Counted from the stretch's first letter, positions 9,367 through 18,579 are shown. The stretch: 64,000 nucleotides of DNA from Tepidisphaera sp. (GCA_016124375.1 WGNV01000002.1:372001-436000), one strand, 5' to 3'. The notes: generated by a model from the sequence alone, not told the origin. Made by a program: numbers and translations.

Positions 9367-10146
9367 ATGAATCCCGACATCTCCGCCATCCTATCCGCGT
9401 GGCCCTTTGAGCCTGGACAGTTGACATGTCGAATGTTTACCGGACTTGACGGGGAGGCCCGCATTCAAGTTCGGCTGGATCTCGGACTCTTGCAGATGCA
9501 CGCGGATGGTCGCCCAGACGGGGAACGTCCGTTCGGCTTCGGCTCGTACCTCGAGTACTTCGAAGACCAGTTGGAGTCGGTCGCGGACCAGAAGCCGCTG
9601 GGGGCGGAGATCGACGACGACAGCGAGCCTCTGAAGACGGCGCTGACGCCTGAGGACTGCCGCGTGCTGCGGGATGAGGCGGAGATGTTCTACCGGCGGT
9701 ATGTGGCGCTGCTGGTGCTGGAAGAGTTTGACCGGGTGGTGCGCGACACGACCCGCAACCTGCGGGTGCTGGACCTGTGCCAGAAGTTCGCGCAGAGCGA
9801 CGACGATCGCGTGGCCCTCGAGCAGTATCGCCCGTACATCCTGATGGTGCGCACGCGGGCGCTGGCCAGCCAGGCGCTGAAGGACAACGAGCCAAAGGCG
9901 GCGGTGCACGCGCTGGACGATGGCCTGGAGCAGATGAAGCGCCACTTTGCGGAGCACGGGGGGCCCCAGGCGTTTGAGAACTCGAACGAAGCCGCGGTGT
10001 TGCGGAACATGCGCGAGGCGCTCGTGCCCAAGCTGCCCATCAGCCAACGCAGTGAACTCAAGGCGCGGCTGGCGAAGGCGATTGCTGACGAAAACTACGA
10101 ACTGGCGGCGATCCTTCGCGATGAACTGAAGCAACTGAAGGATTGA
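9367..10146 (+). CDS. UvrB/UvrC-motif-containing protein
   Basis: C-terminal SELKARLAKAIADENYELAAILRDELKQLKD matches the UVR motif. Confidence 0.75.
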   Translation: MNPDISAILSAWPFEPGQLTCRMFTGLDGEARIQVRLDLGLLQMHADGRPDGERPFGFGSYLEYFEDQLESVADQKPLGAEIDDDSEPLKTALTPEDCRVLRDEAEMFYRRYVALLVLEEFDRVVRDTTRNLRVLDLCQKFAQSDDDRVALEQYRPYILMVRTRALASQALKDNEPKAAVHALDDGLEQMKRHFAEHGGPQAFENSNEAAVLRNMREALVPKLPISQRSELKARLAKAIADENYELAAILRDELKQLKD

Positions 10147-10329
10147 CAATCCGGCCTGCACCAGCACCGATCCCGCTTCGCACTGAAACTTTCGGAAGCC
10201 GTCTCCCTACAAAGACCATCAGTTGGTAAGGAGATCTGGCTCATCGAAGAAGTCTGGATTCAACCGCTGTCCAAGAGTTGGTGGCTGCCGCCAAAGCGGC
10301 TGCCGGGCCTCATCACGCTTCGCGGGCTG

Positions 10330-11241
10330 TTGGTGCCGGAACTGAACGGGCACACGTTCCCATGGCTGCGCATCAGGCTCAACGCCTACACGGGCAGCCA
10401 GAGCACTGGCCTGGGATTGGTTGACGATCAGGGCAGGCCAGTTTGCTGGAACGATCGTCAGGTGATGGTGCGGCCGCGGAACTCACCGAAGTGGTATTCG
10501 ACGGCGTGGCGGATGAAGAAGCGGGCATATGTGCGCGCTTTTCGCGACGGCACGCTCGATGTCACGGTTGATCGCCGCAAAATGCACTGGACTTCGTGGA
10601 TCCTCGGCAACCTGGGATTCGTGGTGCTGGGGCTGCTGCCGTTCATTCTGCTCGTTCGCGGCGACTTTCCGACATTCATCGTGTGCGAAGCGGGCGTGTG
10701 GGGGGCCTACTTCGCGCTCTCGACGCTGGGTTGGGTCACCGGACGCCGCAGACGCTCCACGCTGTGCACCAGCATGCGCCTCACCTCGGAGCGGATCGAA
10801 TGGACACCGGCCCGGGGCGATTCCCAATCTCGGCTGTGGAGCCAGACCTCTCGCAAAGAACTCGATCGACTCGCCATCTACGGCGGCGCGGACGGGTGGG
10901 TGGCATTCGCTGGCTGCCTTGACGCGGCGTTCGGCCGGCCCAAGGAGCTTGCCCGAGAGCCGAGGTCGAAAGTTCTGCTGCACCTGGCGACGCTCACGGT
11001 GTGGCCGTTGGTTTGGGTGCTTGGTCCCGTGCTGCTCGCGGCGTGGCTCTTCAACCCCTCGTTGATGGCCGTGTTCTCTGAAATGGGAGGTCGTGGACTC
11101 CTGGGTATCGCGATGTTCAGCATCATGATTCCGGTTTTGGCGGGCTTCTGCTTTGTACTCAACCCCGTCGACCGCTGGGAAAAGCGTCGAATCCGGCAGA
11201 AGCATCGCGAACGGCGCCGGGCCCGCAGGGCGATCGCGTAG
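10330..11241 (+). CDS. Hypothetical membrane protein (start uncertain)
   Basis: Hydrophobic segments LGNLGFVVLGLLPFILLV and LLGIAMFSIMIPVLAGFCFVL; the frame stays open upstream to 10147. Confidence 0.6.
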   Translation: MVPELNGHTFPWLRIRLNAYTGSQSTGLGLVDDQGRPVCWNDRQVMVRPRNSPKWYSTAWRMKKRAYVRAFRDGTLDVTVDRRKMHWTSWILGNLGFVVLGLLPFILLVRGDFPTFIVCEAGVWGAYFALSTLGWVTGRRRRSTLCTSMRLTSERIEWTPARGDSQSRLWSQTSRKELDRLAIYGGADGWVAFAGCLDAAFGRPKELAREPRSKVLLHLATLTVWPLVWVLGPVLLAAWLFNPSLMAVFSEMGGRGLLGIAMFSIMIPVLAGFCFVLNPVDRWEKRRIRQKHRERRRARRAIA

Positions 11242-11313
11242 CCCCACGATGCGTGTCGGCTCTCGTGCGCAGCCGGACGTCCTTACTCCGCTGGCGCGGT
11301 ACGCTTCCCCCGC

Positions 11314-12693
11314 ATGGATGCATTCCACGGACAACGCGTCACGGTGATGGGGCTTGGTCGCTTCGGCGGGGGCGTGGGCGTCACGCGCTGGCTGGCGGCA
11401 CGCGGAGCGAAGGTGCTCGTGACCGACATTGAGCCCGCGGGCAAGCTGCAGGCCTCGATCGAGGCCATACAGCCCTTAGTCGACGCCGGGCAGGTGACGC
11501 TGCGCCTGGGCGAGCATCGTGTGGAGGACTTCACTGGGTGCGACGTGGTGGTGGCGAACCCCGCGGTGCCGCGGCCTTGGGAGAATGTGTATTTGCAAGC
11601 CGCGGAGAAGGCGGGGGCGAAGATCACCACCGAGATCGGGCTGTCGGTGTCGCGGCTGGACCCTTCGCGCCTGGTGTGCATCACCGGCAGCGCGGGCAAG
11701 AGCACGACCTCGGCGCTGATCGCGCACATCCTCCAGCGTGCGGGCGAGCGCGTGAGGCTCGGGGGGAATATCGGCGGGTCGCTGCTGGAGACGGGGAGTG
11801 CGGAGGAAGCGGAAGGGCGGGTAGGCACAGGCGGGACGCCTGTGCCACGAGGTGGGGAAGGGAAAACAGCGAGCCCGTGGACGGTGCTGGAACTGTCGAG
11901 TTTTCAGTTGTACTGGCTCGGGCGCGAGATGGGCGGGCCCAAGCCCCGGGTCGCGTGCGTCACCAACATCGCGGACAATCATCTGGATTGGCACGTGACG
12001 TTTGAGCATTACGTGCAGAGCAAGCAGGTGATTTTGGCGGGTCAGGCGCTGGGCTCGCACGCGGTGCTGGGCGAGAACGTGCGCGAGTGGGCGACGGCGC
12101 CGGGCGTGACGCGGCGGGTCATCGCGGCGGATGCGAAGGTTGGCACGCTCGCGATCCCGGGCAGTCACAACCAGCGGAACGCGGCCATGGCGTGTGCGGC
12201 GGTTGCGGCGCTGGGCGTGTCGGGGCTCAGTGAGTCGAAAGCGGCGGCGCTGGCGGCTGACTACCCCGGCCTCCCCCACCGCCTGCAACTGGTCGCCCGA
12301 GTGCGGGGCGTGGCGTGCTACAACGACAGCAAGGCGACGACGCCCGAGGCCACACTGCTGGCGGTGCGGGCCCTGCACGAGAGCGGCGTGCGCGTGCATC
12401 TCATCGCAGGGGGCTACGACAAGCACGCGGATCTGTCGTCCGTGGCGGCGCTCGCGCGCGAGGGCGTGAGGCTGTACACGATAGGGGCGACCGGGCCGGT
12501 GATCGCCGCGAGCGCGGGGGGCAAGGCCACCGAGTGCGGCACGCTGGAGGTGGCGGTGCGGGCGGCGGTGAACGCCGCGCGCGAGGGCGAGGCGCTGCTG
12601 CTCAGCCCGGCGTGCGCGTCGTGGGATCAGTTCAGCAACTACGAGGAGCGGGGCGAGCAATTCGCGGCACTCGTGCGGGGGCACGGCGCATGA
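11314..12693 (+). CDS. murD: UDP-N-acetylmuramoylalanine--D-glutamate ligase
   Basis: VTVMGLGRFGGGVGVTRWL, CITGSAGKSTTSALIAHIL, VLELSSFQL, NIADNHLDWH, YNDSKATTPEAT. Confidence 0.93.
   Translation: MDAFHGQRVTVMGLGRFGGGVGVTRWLAARGAKVLVTDIEPAGKLQASIEAIQPLVDAGQVTLRLGEHRVEDFTGCDVVVANPAVPRPWENVYLQAAEKAGAKITTEIGLSVSRLDPSRLVCITGSAGKSTTSALIAHILQRAGERVRLGGNIGGSLLETGSAEEAEGRVGTGGTPVPRGGEGKTASPWTVLELSSFQLYWLGREMGGPKPRVACVTNIADNHLDWHVTFEHYVQSKQVILAGQALGSHAVLGENVREWATAPGVTRRVIAADAKVGTLAIPGSHNQRNAAMACAAVAALGVSGLSESKAAALAADYPGLPHRLQLVARVRGVACYNDSKATTPEATLLAVRALHESGVRVHLIAGGYDKHADLSSVAALAREGVRLYTIGATGPVIAASAGGKATECGTLEVAVRAAVNAAREGEALLLSPACASWDQFSNYEERGEQFAALVRGHGA
11824..11846. repeat. Perfect palindrome GGCACAGGCG-GGA-CGCCTGTGCC inside murD
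   Basis: 10-bp stems, 3-nt loop; the 25-mer ACAGGCGGGACGCCTGTGCCACGAG recurs identically at 12819-12843. Confidence 0.9.
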
Positions 12694-13538
12694 ACGGACC
12701 AAGATGGATGATCGCGGCGTGGGCGCTGGCGGCGAGCGCGGGGGTGCTGGTCGTTGCGGGGTGCGCGAGCGAGAAGCCGCCGGCTGTTACGAAGAACGCA
12801 GAAGTAGAAAGGAAAGGAACAGGCGGGACGCCTGTGCCACGAGCACGGGTGGAAGAAGAGATGCAGGCGCACCACTCGGAGAGTGGTGCCACCCAAGAAG
12901 CCGCGCCGGTCAACCTGCGGGAAGTCTTCCCGCACGTACAGCTCGATGCCAAGGCGGGCGTTATCGAGCTCGACGCGACGGTGTCGATCGAAGCGCACGA
13001 TCCGAAGCATCCCGACGTGTACCTCGAAACGCTGGTGTGCATTCCCGACAGCAAGGAGTACGAGTCGCTGCTCGTGACGAAGGCCAAGCCGAGTCACGTG
13101 CACGCGGCGTTGCTGCTGCTCGGGCTCAGCCCCGGGCAGCCGGGTGCCTGGGTGTGGGAGGGGGAGCACGTGCGGGGTGTGGCGCCCAGAGGCCCGGGGC
13201 TGCGGGTGCGGTTCGTCGTCGGCGGGAAGGAGTTCGCGCCGGGCGCGTGGGTGCGCGACCGAAAGACGGGAACGCTGATGGCAGATTCGCCCGGGGGCGA
13301 TTCATTCGTGTTCGCGGGTTCGATCATGACCGGCGCCGCCGGACGCGAGCATTACAAGGCCGACGTTGAAGGGTGCCTGGTCGGCCTGACCACGTTCGGT
13401 TCAGAGACGATCGCCTGGACGCAGATGTCCAACCCCGAGTCGGCGGCCGAGGAGCCCCACTGGGTGGCAGACCCCTCGATGCCCAACTTCGGCGACCCGG
13501 TGATCGTGCGGATATCTCGCCCGGGCGCGGGGGAATAG
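12690..13538 (+). CDS. Hypothetical lipoprotein, YdjY-domain-like
   Basis: Start ATG 12690 overlaps the murD stop; MNGPRWMIAAWALAASAGVLVVAGCASEKPP lipobox; VQLDAKAGVIELDATV...YLETLVCIPDSKEYESLLVTKAKPSHVHAALLLLG. Confidence 0.75.
   Translation: MNGPRWMIAAWALAASAGVLVVAGCASEKPPAVTKNAEVERKGTGGTPVPRARVEEEMQAHHSESGATQEAAPVNLREVFPHVQLDAKAGVIELDATVSIEAHDPKHPDVYLETLVCIPDSKEYESLLVTKAKPSHVHAALLLLGLSPGQPGAWVWEGEHVRGVAPRGPGLRVRFVVGGKEFAPGAWVRDRKTGTLMADSPGGDSFVFAGSIMTGAAGREHYKADVEGCLVGLTTFGSETIAWTQMSNPESAAEEPHWVADPSMPNFGDPVIVRISRPGAGE
12819..12843. repeat. Second copy of the ACAGGCGGGACGCCTGTGCCACGAG palindromic repeat
   Basis: Identical 25-mer to the murD copy. Confidence 0.9.
12869..12889. repeat. Second palindrome family GCACCACTC-GGA-GAGTGGTGC
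   Basis: Perfect 9-bp stems with a GGA loop, 26 bp after the first palindrome in the same gene. Confidence 0.85.
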
Positions 13539-13543
13539 GGCGA

Positions 13544-15010
13544 TCACTCTTGGGTGCGCAGTTCCAGCTCGCGAGGGGTCTTGTTGTCGTCGCCCGGCAC
13601 GATGACCCCGACCCGCACGACCCGCCCGGTGAACAGGCCCCCATTCACCAGCTTGCGTGCGGCGTCGGTCGCGTCGGTGACGGGCTGACCGCCGACACTG
13701 ACGAGCTGCTGCCCGGCGGCGAGCCCCGCGATCGACGCCCCGGTATTGGGCACGGCAAACGCGACCATGGCCTTCATGTCGTTCTCGTCTCGCAACACCA
13801 GCCCGAACCCACTGCTGACCGCTTGCAGATACTGATCATCGACGATCTCGCGTGGCAGCGCTTCGAGCGTCGCGTCGAAGGTCTGCGGCGCACCATCGCG
13901 GAAGACCTTGAGCGACACTTTGGCGCCGGCCCGCTTGGAGGCGATGAGGGCACGAAGCGTCTCGCCGCTGGTGACTTGCTGATCGTCGATCGCCGCGATG
14001 ATGTCGCCGGCCTGCAGCCCGGCCTTCTCCGCCGGCCCGCCCGAGGTCACGTCTCCGATGCGCACGCCCGGCGGCTGCCCCGCGCCGGTGGGCACACCCT
14101 CGCGGCCCGCGAAGCGAATGCCCAGGTACCCGCTCTCGATCGGCCCGCCCTCGATGAGCTGCGGCACGCGATCCTCGATGATCCCCAGCGGAATGGCGAA
14201 GGAGATGCCCGCTGACTGGCCCTGCGACGAGCCCTGCGTGTTCTCGGCGGTCGCGATCGCAACGACCATGCCCACCAGTCGCCCGTGGATGTCGACCAGC
14301 GGTCCGCCGGAGTTGCCCGGGTTGACTGCCGCGTCGGTCTGGATGAAGTTCGAAAATCCGGCGAAGCCCATGGCGGTGCGGGCGGTGCGCCCGAGCCCCG
14401 AGACGATGCCCTGAGACATGCTGAACTTGAACTCGAACGGAGAGCCAAACGCGAAGACGCGATCGCCCTTGGCGACGCGCTGACCGGTCGCGCGGCGGAT
14501 CGGGATCAGCGGCACATCTGGGTCGACGTGGATCACCGCGACATCGGTCGCGGGATCGAGCCCGACCAGCGAGGCGTGCAGCACGCGGCCATCTGAAAAC
14601 TGGGCGAGGATGGTCTTGGCGCCCGCGACGACGTGGGCGTTGGTGACGATGTGCCCCTGGTCGTCGTAGACCCAGCCCGAGCCGCTGGCGGAGCGGAAGG
14701 GCGCGTCGTGTCCGAGGTCGCCGACAACCGCGAGGTGCACCACGCTGGGCTCGGTGGACAGGGCCACCGCTCGAACCGCCTTGTTGAGACGATCCAGAAT
14801 GTCGTCAGAATCCAGGGTTTGCTGGGCAAGCCGCACGTTGGCGCGGGTCTCTTCCACGCTCAGGCGGCGAACCGCCTGCGGCGCGACCACGAGCACCAGC
14901 GCCACGCACAGGAGCACCACAAAGGCCGGGCCGAACGACACGATTCGTCGCATGGATCGCTCGCACCTTCCCGCCGCACGTCTCGCGACTCTCTCCTCGC
15001 CACGGGCCAC
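13544..15010 (-). CDS. HtrA/DegP-like trypsin-family serine protease with PDZ domains
   Basis: GSGWVYDDQGHIVTNAHVV, TDVAVIHVD, QTDAAVNPGNSGGPLVDIHGRLVGM; PDZ segments. Confidence 0.93.
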   Translation of the reverse strand: MARGEERVARRAAGRCERSMRRIVSFGPAFVVLLCVALVLVVAPQAVRRLSVEETRANVRLAQQTLDSDDILDRLNKAVRAVALSTEPSVVHLAVVGDLGHDAPFRSASGSGWVYDDQGHIVTNAHVVAGAKTILAQFSDGRVLHASLVGLDPATDVAVIHVDPDVPLIPIRRATGQRVAKGDRVFAFGSPFEFKFSMSQGIVSGLGRTARTAMGFAGFSNFIQTDAAVNPGNSGGPLVDIHGRLVGMVVAIATAENTQGSSQGQSAGISFAIPLGIIEDRVPQLIEGGPIESGYLGIRFAGREGVPTGAGQPPGVRIGDVTSGGPAEKAGLQAGDIIAAIDDQQVTSGETLRALIASKRAGAKVSLKVFRDGAPQTFDATLEALPREIVDDQYLQAVSSGFGLVLRDENDMKAMVAFAVPNTGASIAGLAAGQQLVSVGGQPVTDATDAARKLVNGGLFTGRVVRVGVIVPGDDNKTPRELELRTQE

Positions 15011-15047
15011 GCACCCGTCCGAAGGATTCCTCCCTGAGCACCACCCT

Positions 15048-15923
15048 CTATCGGCTCTCTCCGATTCGCGGGTGAGAAGGTTTCGGTTCGGGGGGCGAGA
15101 GAGATTCCGTCGCCGCGTCGAGCATTTTGTACCGCTGCCCGCCGATCCGTCGCTCCGCCACCCGCTTCACCCACTCTGCTCCTGCTTGGCGGATAGCCTC
15201 GCCCAGTTTCGCCACGGGCTCGGCAAATCGGGGGGCAACGTCCGACATCCCCACCAGATCCTGAAGCACCAGCACCTGTCCGTGACAGTCGGTGCCCGCC
15301 CCGATGCCGATCAGTGGCACGGTCGTTGCCGCCATGATGTCCCGGGTCACCTCGTCCGGCACCGCCTCCACGAGCAGCATCACCGCCCCCGCCGCCTCGA
15401 GGGCGACGGCGTCATCCACCACGCGTTTGGCCTGGGCGCGGGTGCGCCCGGCGCTTGAATAGCCGCCCGTCATTGCTACCGATTGGGGCTTGCTGCCCAC
15501 GTGTCCGCACACCGGGATGCCCGCCCGGGCCAACTGCCTGACGAGCGGCGCGAAGGACGCGTCAAGCTCGAGCTTGACGATGTCGGCGAGGCCTTCGGTG
15601 AGATATCGCCCGGCATTGCGGATCGCTTCGGCCTCGTTGACTTGATAGCTCATGAACGGCATGTCGCCCATGATGACCGTGTTCGGGGCGCCACGCTTCA
15701 CGCCCGCCGTCAGCGCCAGCGACACTTCCAGGGGCATGTCGATGGTGCGGCTGAACCCAAGGGTCATCTCTGCCGCCGTGTCGCCGACCAGCAGCACATG
15801 GACACCCGCCCGCTCCAGCCAGCGGGCGGTGGTGGCGTCATAACACGTGAGGCACGCGAAAGGCTCACCCGACGCCGCCATACGGCGAAGCGTGCGAATC
15901 GTCACCGGCTCGCGAGTGGTCAT
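15048..15923 (-). CDS. panB: 3-methyl-2-oxobutanoate hydroxymethyltransferase
   Basis: CLTCYDATTARWLERAGVHVLLVGDTAAEMTLGF...VIMGDMPFMSYQ...GHVGSKPQSV. Confidence 0.93.
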   Translation of the reverse strand: MTTREPVTIRTLRRMAASGEPFACLTCYDATTARWLERAGVHVLLVGDTAAEMTLGFSRTIDMPLEVSLALTAGVKRGAPNTVIMGDMPFMSYQVNEAEAIRNAGRYLTEGLADIVKLELDASFAPLVRQLARAGIPVCGHVGSKPQSVAMTGGYSSAGRTRAQAKRVVDDAVALEAAGAVMLLVEAVPDEVTRDIMAATTVPLIGIGAGTDCHGQVLVLQDLVGMSDVAPRFAEPVAKLGEAIRQAGAEWVKRVAERRIGGQRYKMLDAATESLSPPEPKPSHPRIGESR

Positions 15924-16095
15924 AGGGAGAGCGTATGGATGGGTTCGAGACGGAGGCGAGGGCCGAGAAAAACGCTACCGATCCGTCGGGGCCTGGTCCT
16001 TTCCGCCCTTGCCCGCCCGCGACCTTCGTCTTTGGGGAACTCTGGAACTTCAGAGCTTCGGCGCTCCGGAACTGTGCTTTTCGCGGCGTTTCTCT

Positions 16096-16893
16096 TTACT
16101 TCGCCGGCTGCGTGGCCGCCATCATTCCCGCATTGCTCGCCCACCAGTGCACCTGCACCAGCAGCCAGAGCAGGATGGCGATGCCCGCGTGCGCCCCCGC
16201 CAAGATCTGCATCTGCCTCTGGGGCAGGCGGAAAAGTGTCCAAGCGACCAGGTAGTACGACAGCGCCGCAAAGACGGACATCACCGCGCCGTTGAAACCC
16301 TGCAGCGTGTCGAAATGAAGGCTCAACACGAGCATGAAGCTCGCGACCGCGATGAACATTCGTCCCGCGGCCACCTCGATCCGCCCGGTCGGCCGATTTT
16401 CCGCGTATGCGAGAATCGCTACCGCCCCGACGCCCGTCACCGTGTGAAAAAGGGTGAGGTACGTCGCGGAGACCGCCGCCGCGAACTTGCCTGCCGGTGC
16501 ATTGATCACCGACACGACGATCGCCGCCAGCGTCACGACGCCCCCGATGATCGCGAGCGTCTTGGGCGAAACCTTGCCGTCTTTGACCACCGGCGGCCCC
16601 TGCTCGCGGACCGCCGGCTCGCCTGCCGCGGTGTCGTCGGCGGTCGCCGCCCCCCCTTTGAGCGCCCGCTCCACCTCTGGGTCGTGCGTCAGATCGGCGT
16701 CGTCATCGACGTCGTCGAGCAACGGCGGCGCTCCGAGATCGGGCTTGCCGGCGGGCATCTTGGGATACTTGCTGGGAGCCGCGGGCTCGGCGGGCGCAAG
16801 TGGGATGACATCGTGCTCATCCGGGGCTTGGGGAGGCTGCCCAGCGTCGGCCGAGTTGGGTTCCTTGCGTGTGTTGGCTCCGTCATCGGGCAT
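16096..16893 (-). CDS. Hypothetical multi-pass membrane protein with a Pro/Ala/Asp-rich N-terminus
   Basis: TM-like segments TLAIIGGVVTLAAIVVSVI, LFHTVTGVGAVAILAYA, AGIAILLWLLVQVHWWA. Confidence 0.65.
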   Translation of the reverse strand: MPDDGANTRKEPNSADAGQPPQAPDEHDVIPLAPAEPAAPSKYPKMPAGKPDLGAPPLLDDVDDDADLTHDPEVERALKGGAATADDTAAGEPAVREQGPPVVKDGKVSPKTLAIIGGVVTLAAIVVSVINAPAGKFAAAVSATYLTLFHTVTGVGAVAILAYAENRPTGRIEVAAGRMFIAVASFMLVLSLHFDTLQGFNGAVMSVFAALSYYLVAWTLFRLPQRQMQILAGAHAGIAILLWLLVQVHWWASNAGMMAATQPAK

Positions 16894-16905
16894 CGTGTTC
16901 TCCCA

Positions 16906-16996
16906 GACGCCGGAACTGGGGCGCTGCGAAGTTCCGGAAGGCTCCCATCATGCTCTCGGGACTTGCCCGCACCTTCGCAGGCGCAGGCCTGGGGTC
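16906..16996. repeat. Diverged copy of the composite double-hairpin (REPIN-like) element
   Basis: Left half GACGCCGGAACTGGGGCGCTGCGAAGTTCCGG; right half matches the element's second half at about 23/30 positions by hand. Confidence 0.6.
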
Positions 16997-17042
16997 AGGA
17001 TGATGGCTCCCGTCCTTTGTTCCGCCCCGGCACGCACAGCTT

Positions 17043-18341
17043 TCATCTCCCTCGCACGTTCGCCAGCCCGCCCTTGAGAAAATACTCCATCAGATCGTGT
17101 CCGGGATTGATGACCAGGTCGCTTTCGGCCGCCGCAGCCTCGGTGAAGGGGCGCTGCACCACGCTCCTCACCCAGGCCCCGGCCATGAGGAAGGGCACTG
17201 GCGTTGCGTCGTGCTTGCGGGTGCTGCAGAGCGTGAAGTGGTCGGGCATCACGAGCAGCCGCCAGCCGCCAGCCTTGGGGTCTTTTTCTGGGTCGCCGTG
17301 CTCTTCGAGCGCTGCCGCCACCGGGGCGACGATGTGCTTGTCGATCGCCTCCAGCGAGGCGACCTTGGTTTTCCAGTCGCCCTGGTGCGACATCTCGTCC
17401 GGCGCTTCGACATGGCAGCAGACTACGTCGAAACGCTCGATCGCATCGACCGTCGCTCGGCCCTGTGCGGCGTAGTCGGTGTCGTGGTAACTGGTCAGCC
17501 CCGGCACCGCCAGACGCTCCCACCCTATGTACGACGCGATGCCCGCCAGCAGATCCACCGAAGTGATCATCGCGCCCCGCAGACCGAAGCGTTGCTTGAA
17601 CGCCGGCACCTCGGGTTTGGTGCCCTGACCCCAGAGCCAGGCCATCGTCGCAGGACGCAGGCCCTGCTCGCGGCGGGCCAGGTTCACCTCGTGCCCGGGC
17701 AGGAAGTCCGCCGAGAGCGCCATGAGTCGGCGCAGTGCCGCGGCTTCGAGCTCGCTCCCCTGGGGCAGGTGCTCAGCCCAGGGCTCGCGGGGGATCGCGT
17801 GGGGAGGCGTCGTCGCCACATCCGCGTACCGCCGCCCGGAGGAATCCACCAGGATGTTTCGGTAACTCACCCCGGGGGTAACGCTGACGCCCCGCATGAG
17901 GTCGGGCTCTTTCTTCTGCCACATGGCGACCAGATCACGCACCAACAGCCGCGCTTCGGCGTCGCTGATGGCCCCCGCCGAGTGGTCGAGCATCAAGCCT
18001 TCGTCTTCCGTGCCTGGCTGGCCGGTCGTCACCAGGTTCAGGCGGAAGATCCAGTCCTTGGGCCCCAGGCTCAGCCCCAAGGCCGCGGCCTCCAGGGGGG
18101 CTCGCCCGGTGTGGTACTTCTCGGGTGAGTACCCGAGCAGCGACATCGAGCAGACGTCCGAGCCGGCTTCGAAGCCCGGGGGCGTGGTGACCGCGGCTCC
18201 CACGCGGCCAATCGCCGCCAGCCGGGCCAGGTGCGGCATCGCCGCCGCCTCGAAGGGCGTGCGGTCGCCCAGCTCATCGATCGGCAAGTCCGCGGCTCCA
18301 TCCGGGATGATGATGACGTACTTCACGCGAGGAGAGTACAC
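17043..18341 (-). CDS. apgM: 2,3-bisphosphoglycerate-independent phosphoglycerate mutase, ApgM type
   Basis: VKYVIIIPDGAADLPIDELGDRTPFEAAAMPHLARLA...GSDVCSMSLLGYSPEKYHTGRAPLEAAALG. Confidence 0.88.
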   Translation of the reverse strand: MYSPRVKYVIIIPDGAADLPIDELGDRTPFEAAAMPHLARLAAIGRVGAAVTTPPGFEAGSDVCSMSLLGYSPEKYHTGRAPLEAAALGLSLGPKDWIFRLNLVTTGQPGTEDEGLMLDHSAGAISDAEARLLVRDLVAMWQKKEPDLMRGVSVTPGVSYRNILVDSSGRRYADVATTPPHAIPREPWAEHLPQGSELEAAALRRLMALSADFLPGHEVNLARREQGLRPATMAWLWGQGTKPEVPAFKQRFGLRGAMITSVDLLAGIASYIGWERLAVPGLTSYHDTDYAAQGRATVDAIERFDVVCCHVEAPDEMSHQGDWKTKVASLEAIDKHIVAPVAAALEEHGDPEKDPKAGGWRLLVMPDHFTLCSTRKHDATPVPFLMAGAWVRSVVQRPFTEAAAAESDLVINPGHDLMEYFLKGGLANVRGR

Positions 18342-18388
18342 GGGAGGGCGCGAGGGAGTTTGTCAGGCCGCGTGGGCGGGCCGGCACT

Positions 18389-18469
18389 CGGCATTCGGCA
18401 TTCGCTGAAGATGTGCAGACCCGAATGCTTGGCCTTCAACGAATGCCGAATCACGAATGCCGAATGCCG
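18389..18469. repeat. Inverted repeat built from CGAATGCCGAATGCCG units
   Basis: CGGCATTCGGCATTCG (18389-18404) is the exact reverse complement of CGAATGCCGAATGCCG (18454-18469); related copy at 26694-26725. Confidence 0.85.
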
Positions 18470-18579
18470 ATTCTCGCCGTCCGCCCCCAACCTTCACCAC
18501 CCCTACGCTCGACTTCGTTCACTCCGATTTAGCAATTTGGCAATTTAGCCCTTTAGAGATTTTCCCTGAGGAGCCTCCC

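Noticed and set aside
15847-17475. 542-aa plus-strand ORF
   Set aside because: Antisense to panB, the membrane protein and apgM, all with recognisable products; Arg/His/Pro-rich shadow ORF typical of high-GC DNA.
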